Of a stretch of DNA of 64,000 nt, positions 46,470-54,500 are shown piece after piece. Source of the DNA: Pontiellaceae bacterium B12227 (GTDB lineage Bacteria > Verrucomicrobiota > Kiritimatiellia > Kiritimatiellales > Pontiellaceae). Location of the stretch: assembly GCA_029432775.1 (NCBI GenBank), contig JAROAZ010000001.1, forward strand, positions 310,001 through 374,000, written 5' to 3'. Made by a program: the position numbers and the translations under genes. A model generated the notes under the pieces. That model saw only the letters and a list, made by a program, of their open reading frames with translations. It did no database searches and was not told where the DNA came from. How positions within the stretch are numbered: the stretch's first letter is position 1; each line of letters starts with the position of its first letter.

Positions 46470-48272
46470 ATGAACATCATTCTGAAACTCACATTATTGC
46501 TAACCGCCCTGCTCTTCGCCGCAACGGCACCCGCCCAGCGCACACAGGACAACTGGTATCTTGAGCAGACATGGGACTTCAGCGGTTTGGCCGCAACTAA
46601 TGGAGGTCTCTCTGTCCCATACGGAGTTGCCGTCGGACCAGATGAACGAATCTATGTTGCAGATACGGGTCACGATCTGATTCAGGTCTACCTGAAAGAT
46701 GGCACCTACAGCTTTTCGATTACCAATACTTTTGGTGACGGCGAAACCATCATCTCTCCCAATGGGATCACTTGTGACAAGGCTGGTAATTTATACGTTA
46801 CCGATTACAGCCAAAACTGCGTTTTCAGATTCGATGCAAATGGCAACTATCTGAATAAAATCGGAGGAGTTTCGGGTTCTTTACCTGGCGAACTGAGCGG
46901 TGTTTATGATGTTGCAATCGCTTCAAATGGCCAGGTCTATATCCTCGAAAAAAACAATCGCCGTGTCTCAATTTTTCAGCAAGACGGAACCTTTGTAAAT
47001 TCATGGGGAAGTTATGGCACGCTTGACGGTTTACTCAACACCCCAACATCTATTGCTATATCTCCTGATGATACCGTTTATATCTCACAATGCCCAACGG
47101 CGAGCACCGGACTAGACCTAAAGTTTTTCACTTTGGAAGGGGAGTTCCAAAAACTAATTTCTTTCAAACGCACACAAGACGTTAAAAATGGCACATGGTA
47201 TTACGGTCCCGTCAGCGTGCGTGTAGACGACAGTGGAATCATACATGTCATCCAAGCGGAACTTTTCGGCTGGGGAATGGCCCCGAATCCAAGTGATCCA
47301 AAAGATAAGCGCTGGAGGCATTATACCCTGTATCCAGATGGGACAACCATTCAATCATACGCGAATTACTTCGTTGACATCGGCATTGAACATAATACGA
47401 ATATGGAAGAAACACACCATGGCGTAGGCCCCGATGGATCAATGTACATTTGCGGTCGCTACGATGGAATCGTCCAAGTATATCGTCGCATTTCCCGAGA
47501 ACAACGGCACCCTGACCACAACGCCATTCCCATGCCGACGGTGACGGCGACTCAACAGCGCCAAGACAGCTCATTCGTTGACATCGACTATAAGGTAACC
47601 GATGCGGACGACACGCATGTGGAGACGGGGCTACTGATATTCACCAACACCAGTTCCACGGCGGACCTGGAATACTGCATCCCTAATCCTACGTTGGTGG
47701 AAAACACATCAACCAACCTCGGCACCAACATTCCGGCAAACACGACGCATCGGCTAACGTGGAACCCGGGTGCAGACTGGAGCACCAGCCTCGGCGACTA
47801 CCGGGTGGGAATCATGGCCAAGGATAGCCGCCAAAATCTGCTGGACATCCACTACCTCGAGCTACCCGCCGCGAACGGCATGCCGGCGCTGAAGATCAGC
47901 CGCAGCCCACTGACCGAAAACGACTTCATGCAGGTGTGGTGGTGGTTGCTGGCCACCAACGCCCCGGGTATATCCCTCTCCACCAACCAGATCGTCGGCA
48001 CAACCGGAACCTACTCCGGGCAGTTGCTCTGCGACGACGGCACCTCAACCGACGAAGGCCGGGCCTACATCTATGAAAAGATGAACATACGCGAAGCAAC
48101 AACGGAAGAACTGGACTGGGCGAAGCAGGCCAACATGCCCTCTGGCAGCGCCCCCAACCAGTGGACGCCTGGCCGCACGGTTGCCAGCCGTCCAAAGAAA
48201 GTCAATGAATGGGGTTTCGACACCGGCGACTGGGACACCAACACCTGTAAATGGGTTGTTCCGCTAGACTAA
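46470..48272 (+). CDS. secreted NHL-propeller protein with conserved C-terminal module (cassette 2)
   Basis: The 600-residue protein has a signal peptide (residues 1-22, ending PAQ). A conserved post-signal stretch (RTQDNWYLEQTW) is followed by NHL-type propeller blades (about residues 35-350: PYGVAVGPDERIYVADTG, PNGITCDKAGNLYVTDY, VYDVAIASNGQVYILE). Residues 365-600 form the shared module (FVDIDYKVTDADD, HRLTWNPGADW, LDIHYLELPAANG, WWWLLATN) ending KWVVPLD. NHL propellers bind proteins, glycans or nucleic acids. Composition becomes clearly GC-richer at about 47,570, where the module starts. Nine bases separate it from the downstream repeat/FG-GAP gene. Function unknown. Confidence 0.8.
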   Translation: MNIILKLTLLLTALLFAATAPAQRTQDNWYLEQTWDFSGLAATNGGLSVPYGVAVGPDERIYVADTGHDLIQVYLKDGTYSFSITNTFGDGETIISPNGITCDKAGNLYVTDYSQNCVFRFDANGNYLNKIGGVSGSLPGELSGVYDVAIASNGQVYILEKNNRRVSIFQQDGTFVNSWGSYGTLDGLLNTPTSIAISPDDTVYISQCPTASTGLDLKFFTLEGEFQKLISFKRTQDVKNGTWYYGPVSVRVDDSGIIHVIQAELFGWGMAPNPSDPKDKRWRHYTLYPDGTTIQSYANYFVDIGIEHNTNMEETHHGVGPDGSMYICGRYDGIVQVYRRISREQRHPDHNAIPMPTVTATQQRQDSSFVDIDYKVTDADDTHVETGLLIFTNTSSTADLEYCIPNPTLVENTSTNLGTNIPANTTHRLTWNPGADWSTSLGDYRVGIMAKDSRQNLLDIHYLELPAANGMPALKISRSPLTENDFMQVWWWLLATNAPGISLSTNQIVGTTGTYSGQLLCDDGTSTDEGRAYIYEKMNIREATTEELDWAKQANMPSGSAPNQWTPGRTVASRPKKVNEWGFDTGDWDTNTCKWVVPLD

Positions 48273-48281
48273 CGGTAAGCC

Positions 48282-50978
48282 ATGAATGCAATGGTGAACA
48301 TGCGGGAAAGAATTCTTGCTCCGGGAAGCCAGCTCATAGCGAGGGCTTTACGAGGTAGAGCCGCCGCTATGAGGTGGCTCCTTCTGCATAGGCCCAAGCC
48401 AACAACATTCTACGCGCATCTGGCCACCATGACAGCCATATTGTCCATGTGTACATCCACCCTCCATGCCGACTCGTTCATCACCCTGGATGAGCGATCG
48501 GAGCCACAGGGCATCTTCACCAGCCAGAGCGGCCTGTATCTGCAAGGCGAGCCCGCTCAAACTTTGATACCGCCCATATCCTCCTCCGGCTATTCTTTCG
48601 GCTACTGGACACTCAACGGCGCCCCGGCCGTAGACGCCCTCGGACAGGCGCTCATCCAGCCAACGTTCACCCTCAACTCCAACACCACGGCCATTGCACA
48701 TTATTTCCAGACCTCGGAAGACGCCAATGCCGACGGCATCGCCGACTACCTCCAGTGGCGGCTGTTCGGGTCGCTGACCAATGGCCCGTCGAGCGATACC
48801 GACGGAGACGGTTTCAATTTCTCGGAAGAGTTGGACCGTGGCTCCCACCCCGTCATTCCCGACTCGCCCTCCGACGGCGGAACCATCCTGCGCCTTTCCT
48901 CCCCGGGCACCTTCCGCGACGGCCAGCTTTGGAAACACTATGCCATCCGATCCGACCCGCAGGGCATCGTTTCGCTCCAGCAGGGCTGGGCAACAAACGG
49001 CACGGCGCTGGTCACACCCTCCATTTCGTATGGCGCATCGAGCGGCTACTACTTCGGCTACTGGGAGGTCAACGGCGTACGCCAGGCCGATCCCGGCGGC
49101 GCGGCGCTGCCCGGTCTTACCCTTGCCCTGACTAACGACACCATTGCCATCGCTCGCTTCTTTGCCGCAGGTGACGGGGATGGCGACGGCCTGGACGACT
49201 GGTACGAGCAATACTGGTTCGGATCGCTTTTCCAAACATTGGAAACCGACCCCGATGGAGACGGCCATTCCATTGCCGAGGAGCAGGCGCGCGGCTACAG
49301 CCCGGTCGTGGCCGACGTCCCCGAAGACGGCGGCACCCTATTACGGCTTTCCGCATCGCGCACCTTCCGCGACGAGGCGCAGTGGAAGCACTACACCATC
49401 CGGTCCGACCCGCAGGGCATCGTTACACTCCAGCAGGGCTGGACTTCGAACGGAACGGCCGTGGTTACCCCGTCCATTTCATACGGCGCATCGAGCGGAT
49501 ACTACTTCGGCTACTGGGAGGTCAACGGCATACGCCAGGCCGACCCCGGTGGAGCGGCTTTGCCCAACGTCGTCCTGCCGATGACCAACGATGTCGTCGC
49601 AATCGCCCGTTTCTTCCCGTCGGGCGACGACGATTCGGACGGGCTGGCAGACTGGTACGAGTGGCACTGGTTCGGCTCTCTCTTCCAATCATTGGAAACC
49701 GATCCCGACGAAGACGGACTATCAATCGTCGAAGAGCAGGAACGCGGATACAGCCCGGTCGTGGCCGACGCCCCCGAAGACGGCGGTACGATGCTCCGGC
49801 TCTCCTCTCCGGGAACCTTCCGCGACGAGGCGCAGTGGAAGCACTACACCATCCGCTCCGACCCACAGGGCATCGTTTCGCTCCAGCAGGGCTGGGCAAC
49901 GAACGAAGCGGCGCTGGCCACCCCCTCCATTTCGTATGGCGCATCGAGCGGATACTACTTCGGCTACTGGGAGGTCAACGGCGTGCGTCAGGCCGACCCC
50001 GGCGGATCCGCCCTGCCCGGCCTTACCCTTACCCTGACCAACGACACCACCGCCATTGCACGCTTCTTCGCAGCGGGCGATTCCGACGCCGACGAACTGC
50101 AGGACTGGTACGAGTGGTACTGGTTCGGATCGCTCTTCCAATCATTGGAAACCGATCCCGATAATGATGGCCTGTCCATCGCCGATGAGCAGGAGCGTGG
50201 ATACAGCCCGGTCACCCACGATAGCCTGTCCGATGGCGGAACCATGCTCCGACTTTCCGGAGTGGCAACGGTTTCGTTCGGCTATTTCCCGTCCATTACG
50301 GAAGGTATGCTAAATGGAAATATGGCATCCCTTTTCAGCCCCAATGCAAGTACTGCGGGAGCTTTTGATGTCAGTTCCAATTCCCATCCGGCACTGGGCG
50401 ACTGGGATGGCGACGGAGATCTTGACCTGTTTGTGGGGTTTGAAGGCGGAGGAATGCAAATCTTTGAAAACGCCGGCTCTCCACAGACGGCCAACTGGAT
50501 CGACCGGACGTCAAACTTCACAGCCATGGCACAGACATGGAGCAGCATCAATAATCCTGCCCCGGCTCTGGGTGACTGGTCGGGCGACGGGCTGGCTGAT
50601 CTGGCTGTAGGTGGCGACACGAATGTAATACAACTCATTCTCTCCGACGGTTCATGGACCGGCACCCAGCCGCAGATCACAGAACTATACCTATCCGCAT
50701 CTAATACCATTCCAACCTTTGGAAAAATTAATATAGACAACCTCGTTGATCTGCTGGTCCTAAACGATGCCGGAACTGTAAATGTTTTCCTAAACACTGG
50801 AAATCCGTCCTCCCCCTACTCCACCACTCCATCCATCACCAATTTACTTAGCACCGCCGTTCCTAACGCAAGAAGCATTTCCTTTATCGACACCAACAGC
50901 GATGGAATTCCCGACATTCTGATTTCGGATGACAACGGCAGCATCTGGGAATTTCATGGCAACGCCGCTCCCCAATGA
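48282..50978 (+). CDS. secreted tandem-repeat / FG-GAP protein (cassette 2)
   Basis: The 898-residue protein may truly start at the ATG at 48,369, which has GAGG upstream and directly precedes the signal peptide; the frame is open from 48,282. A degenerate first unit is followed by three near-identical 151-residue units, each with an InlB-like part (GYYFGYWEVNGVRQADPGG) and a thrombospondin type 3-like motif (DGDGLDDWYEQYWFGSLFQ). The C-terminal third is FG-GAP-like (LGDWDGDGDLDLFVG, LGDWSGDGLADLAVGGDTN) and ends IWEFHGNAAPQ. Probably a long Ca-stabilised surface stalk. Composition falls after about 50,270, where the FG-GAP part starts. Confidence 0.8.
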   Translation: MNAMVNMRERILAPGSQLIARALRGRAAAMRWLLLHRPKPTTFYAHLATMTAILSMCTSTLHADSFITLDERSEPQGIFTSQSGLYLQGEPAQTLIPPISSSGYSFGYWTLNGAPAVDALGQALIQPTFTLNSNTTAIAHYFQTSEDANADGIADYLQWRLFGSLTNGPSSDTDGDGFNFSEELDRGSHPVIPDSPSDGGTILRLSSPGTFRDGQLWKHYAIRSDPQGIVSLQQGWATNGTALVTPSISYGASSGYYFGYWEVNGVRQADPGGAALPGLTLALTNDTIAIARFFAAGDGDGDGLDDWYEQYWFGSLFQTLETDPDGDGHSIAEEQARGYSPVVADVPEDGGTLLRLSASRTFRDEAQWKHYTIRSDPQGIVTLQQGWTSNGTAVVTPSISYGASSGYYFGYWEVNGIRQADPGGAALPNVVLPMTNDVVAIARFFPSGDDDSDGLADWYEWHWFGSLFQSLETDPDEDGLSIVEEQERGYSPVVADAPEDGGTMLRLSSPGTFRDEAQWKHYTIRSDPQGIVSLQQGWATNEAALATPSISYGASSGYYFGYWEVNGVRQADPGGSALPGLTLTLTNDTTAIARFFAAGDSDADELQDWYEWYWFGSLFQSLETDPDNDGLSIADEQERGYSPVTHDSLSDGGTMLRLSGVATVSFGYFPSITEGMLNGNMASLFSPNASTAGAFDVSSNSHPALGDWDGDGDLDLFVGFEGGGMQIFENAGSPQTANWIDRTSNFTAMAQTWSSINNPAPALGDWSGDGLADLAVGGDTNVIQLILSDGSWTGTQPQITELYLSASNTIPTFGKINIDNLVDLLVLNDAGTVNVFLNTGNPSSPYSTTPSITNLLSTAVPNARSISFIDTNSDGIPDILISDDNGSIWEFHGNAAPQ
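49230..49244. repeat. TTCCAA-ACA-TTGGAA dispersed palindrome
   Basis: Exact copy in repeat unit 1, in phase with codons (F-Q-T-L-E). Confidence 0.85.
49683..49697. repeat. TTCCAA-TCA-TTGGAA dispersed palindrome
   Basis: Exact copy in repeat unit 2. The spacer differs from unit 1 (TCA against ACA) while both arms are unchanged. Confidence 0.85.
50136..50150. repeat. TTCCAA-TCA-TTGGAA dispersed palindrome
   Basis: Exact copy in repeat unit 3, 453 bp from the previous one. Confidence 0.85.
50710..50724. repeat. TTCCAA-CCT-TTGGAA dispersed palindrome
   Basis: Exact copy in the FG-GAP part (I-P-T-F-G-K, codon position 2). The homologous site in the cassette 3 gene, 56,824, carries the G variant. 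Confidence 0.85.
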
Positions 50979-51121
50979 TCAAAGCATTTTATTTATTATA
51001 ACAACACTCACATTAATCTTAACTTTATTTTCCCCAATCCACCTTTTCTTTTGAAGGCCGCCACGTTACCCTCTACGCATGTTGACTGAACACGTCATCT
51101 GAATACTGAGGAGAAGGCAAA

Positions 51122-52768
51122 TTGACCATCGGTAAAACCAGCGGATTGACCCTCTGCATACTGCTCACCGCCACAGCCTTTGCCCAACGCGGCCCGCAGG
51201 ATAACTGGGTATTCGATTCAGGCAAAAGCTGGGAAACGCCGACCATTCAACACTCGGAAGGAGTAGCAATCGGCGATGGGAAGGTATTCGTGAGCGATGC
51301 TCTCGGTGATCAAGACATTACGGTCTTTGATCCAGCAGACGGCAGCATCATCACGAACTTCGGCCAGGGCTTGTTCACGCAACCCCGCTGCATGGCATAT
51401 CATTCCGGCAAATTATTCGTGGTTGACTCCCACACAATGATCAGAGTTTTCTCCGCCGATGGAAACACTGTAACGAACTGGGGCGATTCCGGGAATTCAA
51501 ACGGAGAATTTAACAGCCTATCCCGCATCGCCGCAGATGAAGATTATGTGTATACGGTCGAGGGTGCAGACAACCGAGTACAGGTGTTCACACACGATGG
51601 TGATTTCGTACGAAAATGGGGATCGCCCGGAACCGAGTTCCCTGGTCAGTTTATCAGTCCGTCAGCCATTGCCGTTGACCGCCAATATGTCTACGTGGCA
51701 GACAGCTATGCCCTTCAGATCGGCAACCGTCGAATCCAGGTGTTCGACAAGGAGGGTAATTTCATCCGCATGTGGAACTTTCCCTGGACTCTGCCCGGCT
51801 GCTTGGCTGTTGACGAAAACAATGTGTATTTAACCGGTGGCAATCCAGGTAGTTGGATCTTCATCTTTGACAAACAGGGAAATGAACTGGATGTATTTTC
51901 CGACGGATCATTTAACAATATTGCCGTCGTCAACCCTTACACATATGTAACGACGGGGACACTAGGCTTAATCCGTGTGTTCAAACGGGTAAACCGAACG
52001 CTTGGAGAGTTGGAGCAGAACGCGCCCCCCCTTGGATCCATTTTGAACGTTGTCCAGCGCGAAGGCACCCGCATCCTGGACATCGATTACCTGGTGTCCG
52101 ATCCAGACGATACCAACCTAACGGTTTATACCTCAGCCTTCTTTATTGAACCCGGGGCCGTCCCCTCCCTCGACAACGTCATACCGATGCACTCTTTCAT
52201 CGAAGGAACCGCAACAAACCAGGGTGGAAATATCGGAACAGAAAAGACCTACCGCCTAAGCTGGGATATGGAAACTGACGGAGTCGGAAACCACATTTCC
52301 GACTATGGCAATTTAAAAGTATCCCTGCTCGTCCACGACAACCGCGACCATCTCGACCTTCACCTCCTGCACCTTCCAGCCATTGGAACCAACGAAGCAT
52401 TGGTGATCAACCGGACTCCCCTATTTGATCCCGACCTGCTTCCGGTCTGGTTCTGGTGGCTGGCCTCCGGCGACACCAACATCTCACTGTCTGCAGGCAA
52501 CGCCTATGGAGAGGCTGGAGTCTATACCGGTCAGGTTTTGGCATCCGGGACAAACACCACTGCCCTCGGAAGGAAATATCTCTTTGACCGGCTCGGCTAT
52601 CGCTCAGCCACGGATGCAGAACTCCGGTACGCACGCGAAGCCACGACTCCGGGAAGCATCACAAAACGTCCAGCACGACAAGAGCCTCCTTTTAACAACG
52701 CTATGGTGAATGAATTTAATTTTGTGACCGAACCAACCAATGGATGGTGGGTTGTGCCCCTTCCCTAG
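51122..52768 (+). CDS. secreted NHL-propeller protein with conserved C-terminal module (cassette 3, first copy)
   Basis: The 548-residue protein starts at a TTG with a strong ribosome site (GAGGAGAAGG, 4-5 bases upstream). A signal peptide (residues 1-20, ending TAFAQ) leads to RGPQDNWVFDSGKSWE, matching the post-signal stretch of the cassette 2 protein. NHL blades occupy about residues 35-300 (YVYTVEGADNRVQVFTHDGDF; QYVYVADSYALQIG). The shared module follows (ILDIDYLVSDPDD, YRLSWDMETDG, LDLHLLHLPAIG, WFWWLASGD) and ends GWWVVPLP. It is the first gene of a four-gene plus-strand operon to 61,009; 25 bases precede the next gene. Ligand unknown. Confidence 0.8.
   Translation: MTIGKTSGLTLCILLTATAFAQRGPQDNWVFDSGKSWETPTIQHSEGVAIGDGKVFVSDALGDQDITVFDPADGSIITNFGQGLFTQPRCMAYHSGKLFVVDSHTMIRVFSADGNTVTNWGDSGNSNGEFNSLSRIAADEDYVYTVEGADNRVQVFTHDGDFVRKWGSPGTEFPGQFISPSAIAVDRQYVYVADSYALQIGNRRIQVFDKEGNFIRMWNFPWTLPGCLAVDENNVYLTGGNPGSWIFIFDKQGNELDVFSDGSFNNIAVVNPYTYVTTGTLGLIRVFKRVNRTLGELEQNAPPLGSILNVVQREGTRILDIDYLVSDPDDTNLTVYTSAFFIEPGAVPSLDNVIPMHSFIEGTATNQGGNIGTEKTYRLSWDMETDGVGNHISDYGNLKVSLLVHDNRDHLDLHLLHLPAIGTNEALVINRTPLFDPDLLPVWFWWLASGDTNISLSAGNAYGEAGVYTGQVLASGTNTTALGRKYLFDRLGYRSATDAELRYAREATTPGSITKRPARQEPPFNNAMVNEFNFVTEPTNGWWVVPLP
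52374..52388. repeat. TTCCAG-CCA-TTGGAA palindrome variant
   Basis: G variant in the C-terminal module of the NHL gene (L-P-A-I-G). The sister gene carries one at 54,010 in a nearby but different place. Confidence 0.6.
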
Positions 52769-52793
52769 GGCATCCATCTGAAAGGAAGAAGAT

Positions 52794-54485
52794 ATGAATA
52801 AGCATAGAACCACAGGACTGCTGGGCATGGGGGTGTTCATCGCCACATTGGCTTTCGGCGGGGAGTTGGGCATCACCTACAACTGGACGATTGAACCCGG
52901 GGAATCCGCCTTTCCCATGGAGTGGAATTCAACAACGTTTGCCTCGGAGTCGAACCGGGTATGGGTCGGCGAGAACGAATGGTATAAGGTTTACGACCGA
53001 ACAAACAACCTCCTCCAAACGGTGCACTACGACAACAGTATCACCTGGCCGATCCGTATCCTGATGGATGATGAGAATCTGTATATCCTGTACCGCGGCC
53101 AATACGGCAGCGGAAACAACGAACGCGGATTGAGGGTCTTCCGTAAAAGCGACCTATCGGTCATATGGTCTCTCGACAAATGGAACGGGCTCTCAAATGA
53201 TTTCTATTATCCCGAGGCCATGGCCATGGATGACCAGTATTTGTATGTGGCCAATACAGGAGACAGCCGGGATGGAGCCAAACATAACATCTATGTTATC
53301 GACAAAATCACCGGTTCCACAGTGAGGTCATGGGGAGGACTGGGCTCGCTACCGGAACAGTTCAACCAGCCTTATGATGTCGCGGTATCTGAAAATCTGC
53401 TCTACGTTGCGGACCGGCTCAATGCTCAAGTGAAGATTTTCACTAAGTCCGGTTCTTTTATTCGCTCCATTCCTGTTCCAAGCCCGTGGTCTGTGAGTGT
53501 GATTGGAGACTTTGTCTATGTCGGCGCTAGCGATGGACTGCGGATCTATGACAAAAATGACAATCTGCTATGGCGATCATCGCCGGAAGATGCACTTAGC
53601 ACAGTAAAGGCCTACCAGGATCAGGGCAGGATATTATTACTTAAATTATACAATAGAAGTAACGACCCCTATAGGTTCCACTGGCTCACCGGACCGATCT
53701 ATCGTACCCTTGGAGAAGCCGACTTCAACCAGCCGCCTGTCCCGGTGGTTTCAAACCTCGAACAAAGACAGGGGATCGGCGTTCTTGACATCGATTATAC
53801 CATTCACGACGAGGACGACTCCGTCTCAACGGTCTATCCTCTGGCATTTCAGGTGCCGGATTCCGGCACGTTCACCCCCAACCTCACCAACTGCATCCCC
53901 ATGCGAACGTTTATCGAGGGAACGGATACAAACACCGGCTCGAACATTCTGGTAGGAACGAGCCACCGCCTGAGCTGGGATATGATGGCCGATGGAATCC
54001 AAGGAAAAATTCCAGACTTTGGAAACATCAAGGTGGCGGTTATGGCCAAGGACCAGCGCGAAGGAATGCTTGACCTGCATTTCCTCCAGATACCGATACT
54101 TAACGGCAATCCGGCGCTGACCATAAACCGGGTACCGCTCCAGGACGCCGACTTCCTTCCGGTATGGCTCTGGCTGATCGCCTCTAACGATGGAGCCGTC
54201 GACCTGACCACCAACGGGGTCGTTGCCGCAGGAGGATTCTATGACGGGCAGATGCTGGCAACCGGAACAAACACAACTTCCAACGGTCGCTCGTTCCTCT
54301 TCGAACGGATGAATGTCCGCGAGGCCACGGCACAGGAAATCCAACAAGCAAAAGAGGCCGGCACCCCGGGAACGGTTCAGCAATGGCCGGCACTACGCAC
54401 CCCGCCCGACCGAGACGCCAAGGTGAACGCCATTGGCTTTGTGACCGAACCGACCAACGGCTGGTGGGTTGTACCTTTGCCTTAA
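52794..54485 (+). CDS. secreted NHL-like propeller protein with conserved C-terminal module (cassette 3, second copy)
   Basis: The 563-residue protein has a ribosome site AAAGGAAG and a signal peptide (residues 1-23). The propeller (about residues 25-310) is more divergent than its neighbour (YLYVANTGDSRDGAKHNIYV; PYDVAVSENLLYVADRLN). The shared module at about 315-563 (VLDIDYTIHDEDDS, HRLSWDMMADG, LDLHFLQIPILNG, VWLWLIASND) ends GWWVVPLP, identical in its last eight residues to the upstream protein. Tandem duplication with divergence of the propeller and conservation of the module suggests that the propeller sets specificity and the module does a common job. Fifteen bases precede the next gene. 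Confidence 0.8.
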   Translation: MNKHRTTGLLGMGVFIATLAFGGELGITYNWTIEPGESAFPMEWNSTTFASESNRVWVGENEWYKVYDRTNNLLQTVHYDNSITWPIRILMDDENLYILYRGQYGSGNNERGLRVFRKSDLSVIWSLDKWNGLSNDFYYPEAMAMDDQYLYVANTGDSRDGAKHNIYVIDKITGSTVRSWGGLGSLPEQFNQPYDVAVSENLLYVADRLNAQVKIFTKSGSFIRSIPVPSPWSVSVIGDFVYVGASDGLRIYDKNDNLLWRSSPEDALSTVKAYQDQGRILLLKLYNRSNDPYRFHWLTGPIYRTLGEADFNQPPVPVVSNLEQRQGIGVLDIDYTIHDEDDSVSTVYPLAFQVPDSGTFTPNLTNCIPMRTFIEGTDTNTGSNILVGTSHRLSWDMMADGIQGKIPDFGNIKVAVMAKDQREGMLDLHFLQIPILNGNPALTINRVPLQDADFLPVWLWLIASNDGAVDLTTNGVVAAGGFYDGQMLATGTNTTSNGRSFLFERMNVREATAQEIQQAKEAGTPGTVQQWPALRTPPDRDAKVNAIGFVTEPTNGWWVVPLP

Positions 54486-54500
54486 TCAGATGGGAATGAT

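Larger units (their letters stand above)
48873..50231 (+). repeat. three tandem 453-bp repeats inside the coding region
   Basis: Units start at 48,873, 49,326 and 49,779, all exactly 453 bp (151 codons), and the next boundary is at 50,232. Long stretches are identical between units, so recent duplication or gene conversion is likely. Each unit carries an exact dispersed palindrome at the same place (49,230; 49,683; 50,136). Confidence 0.9.
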
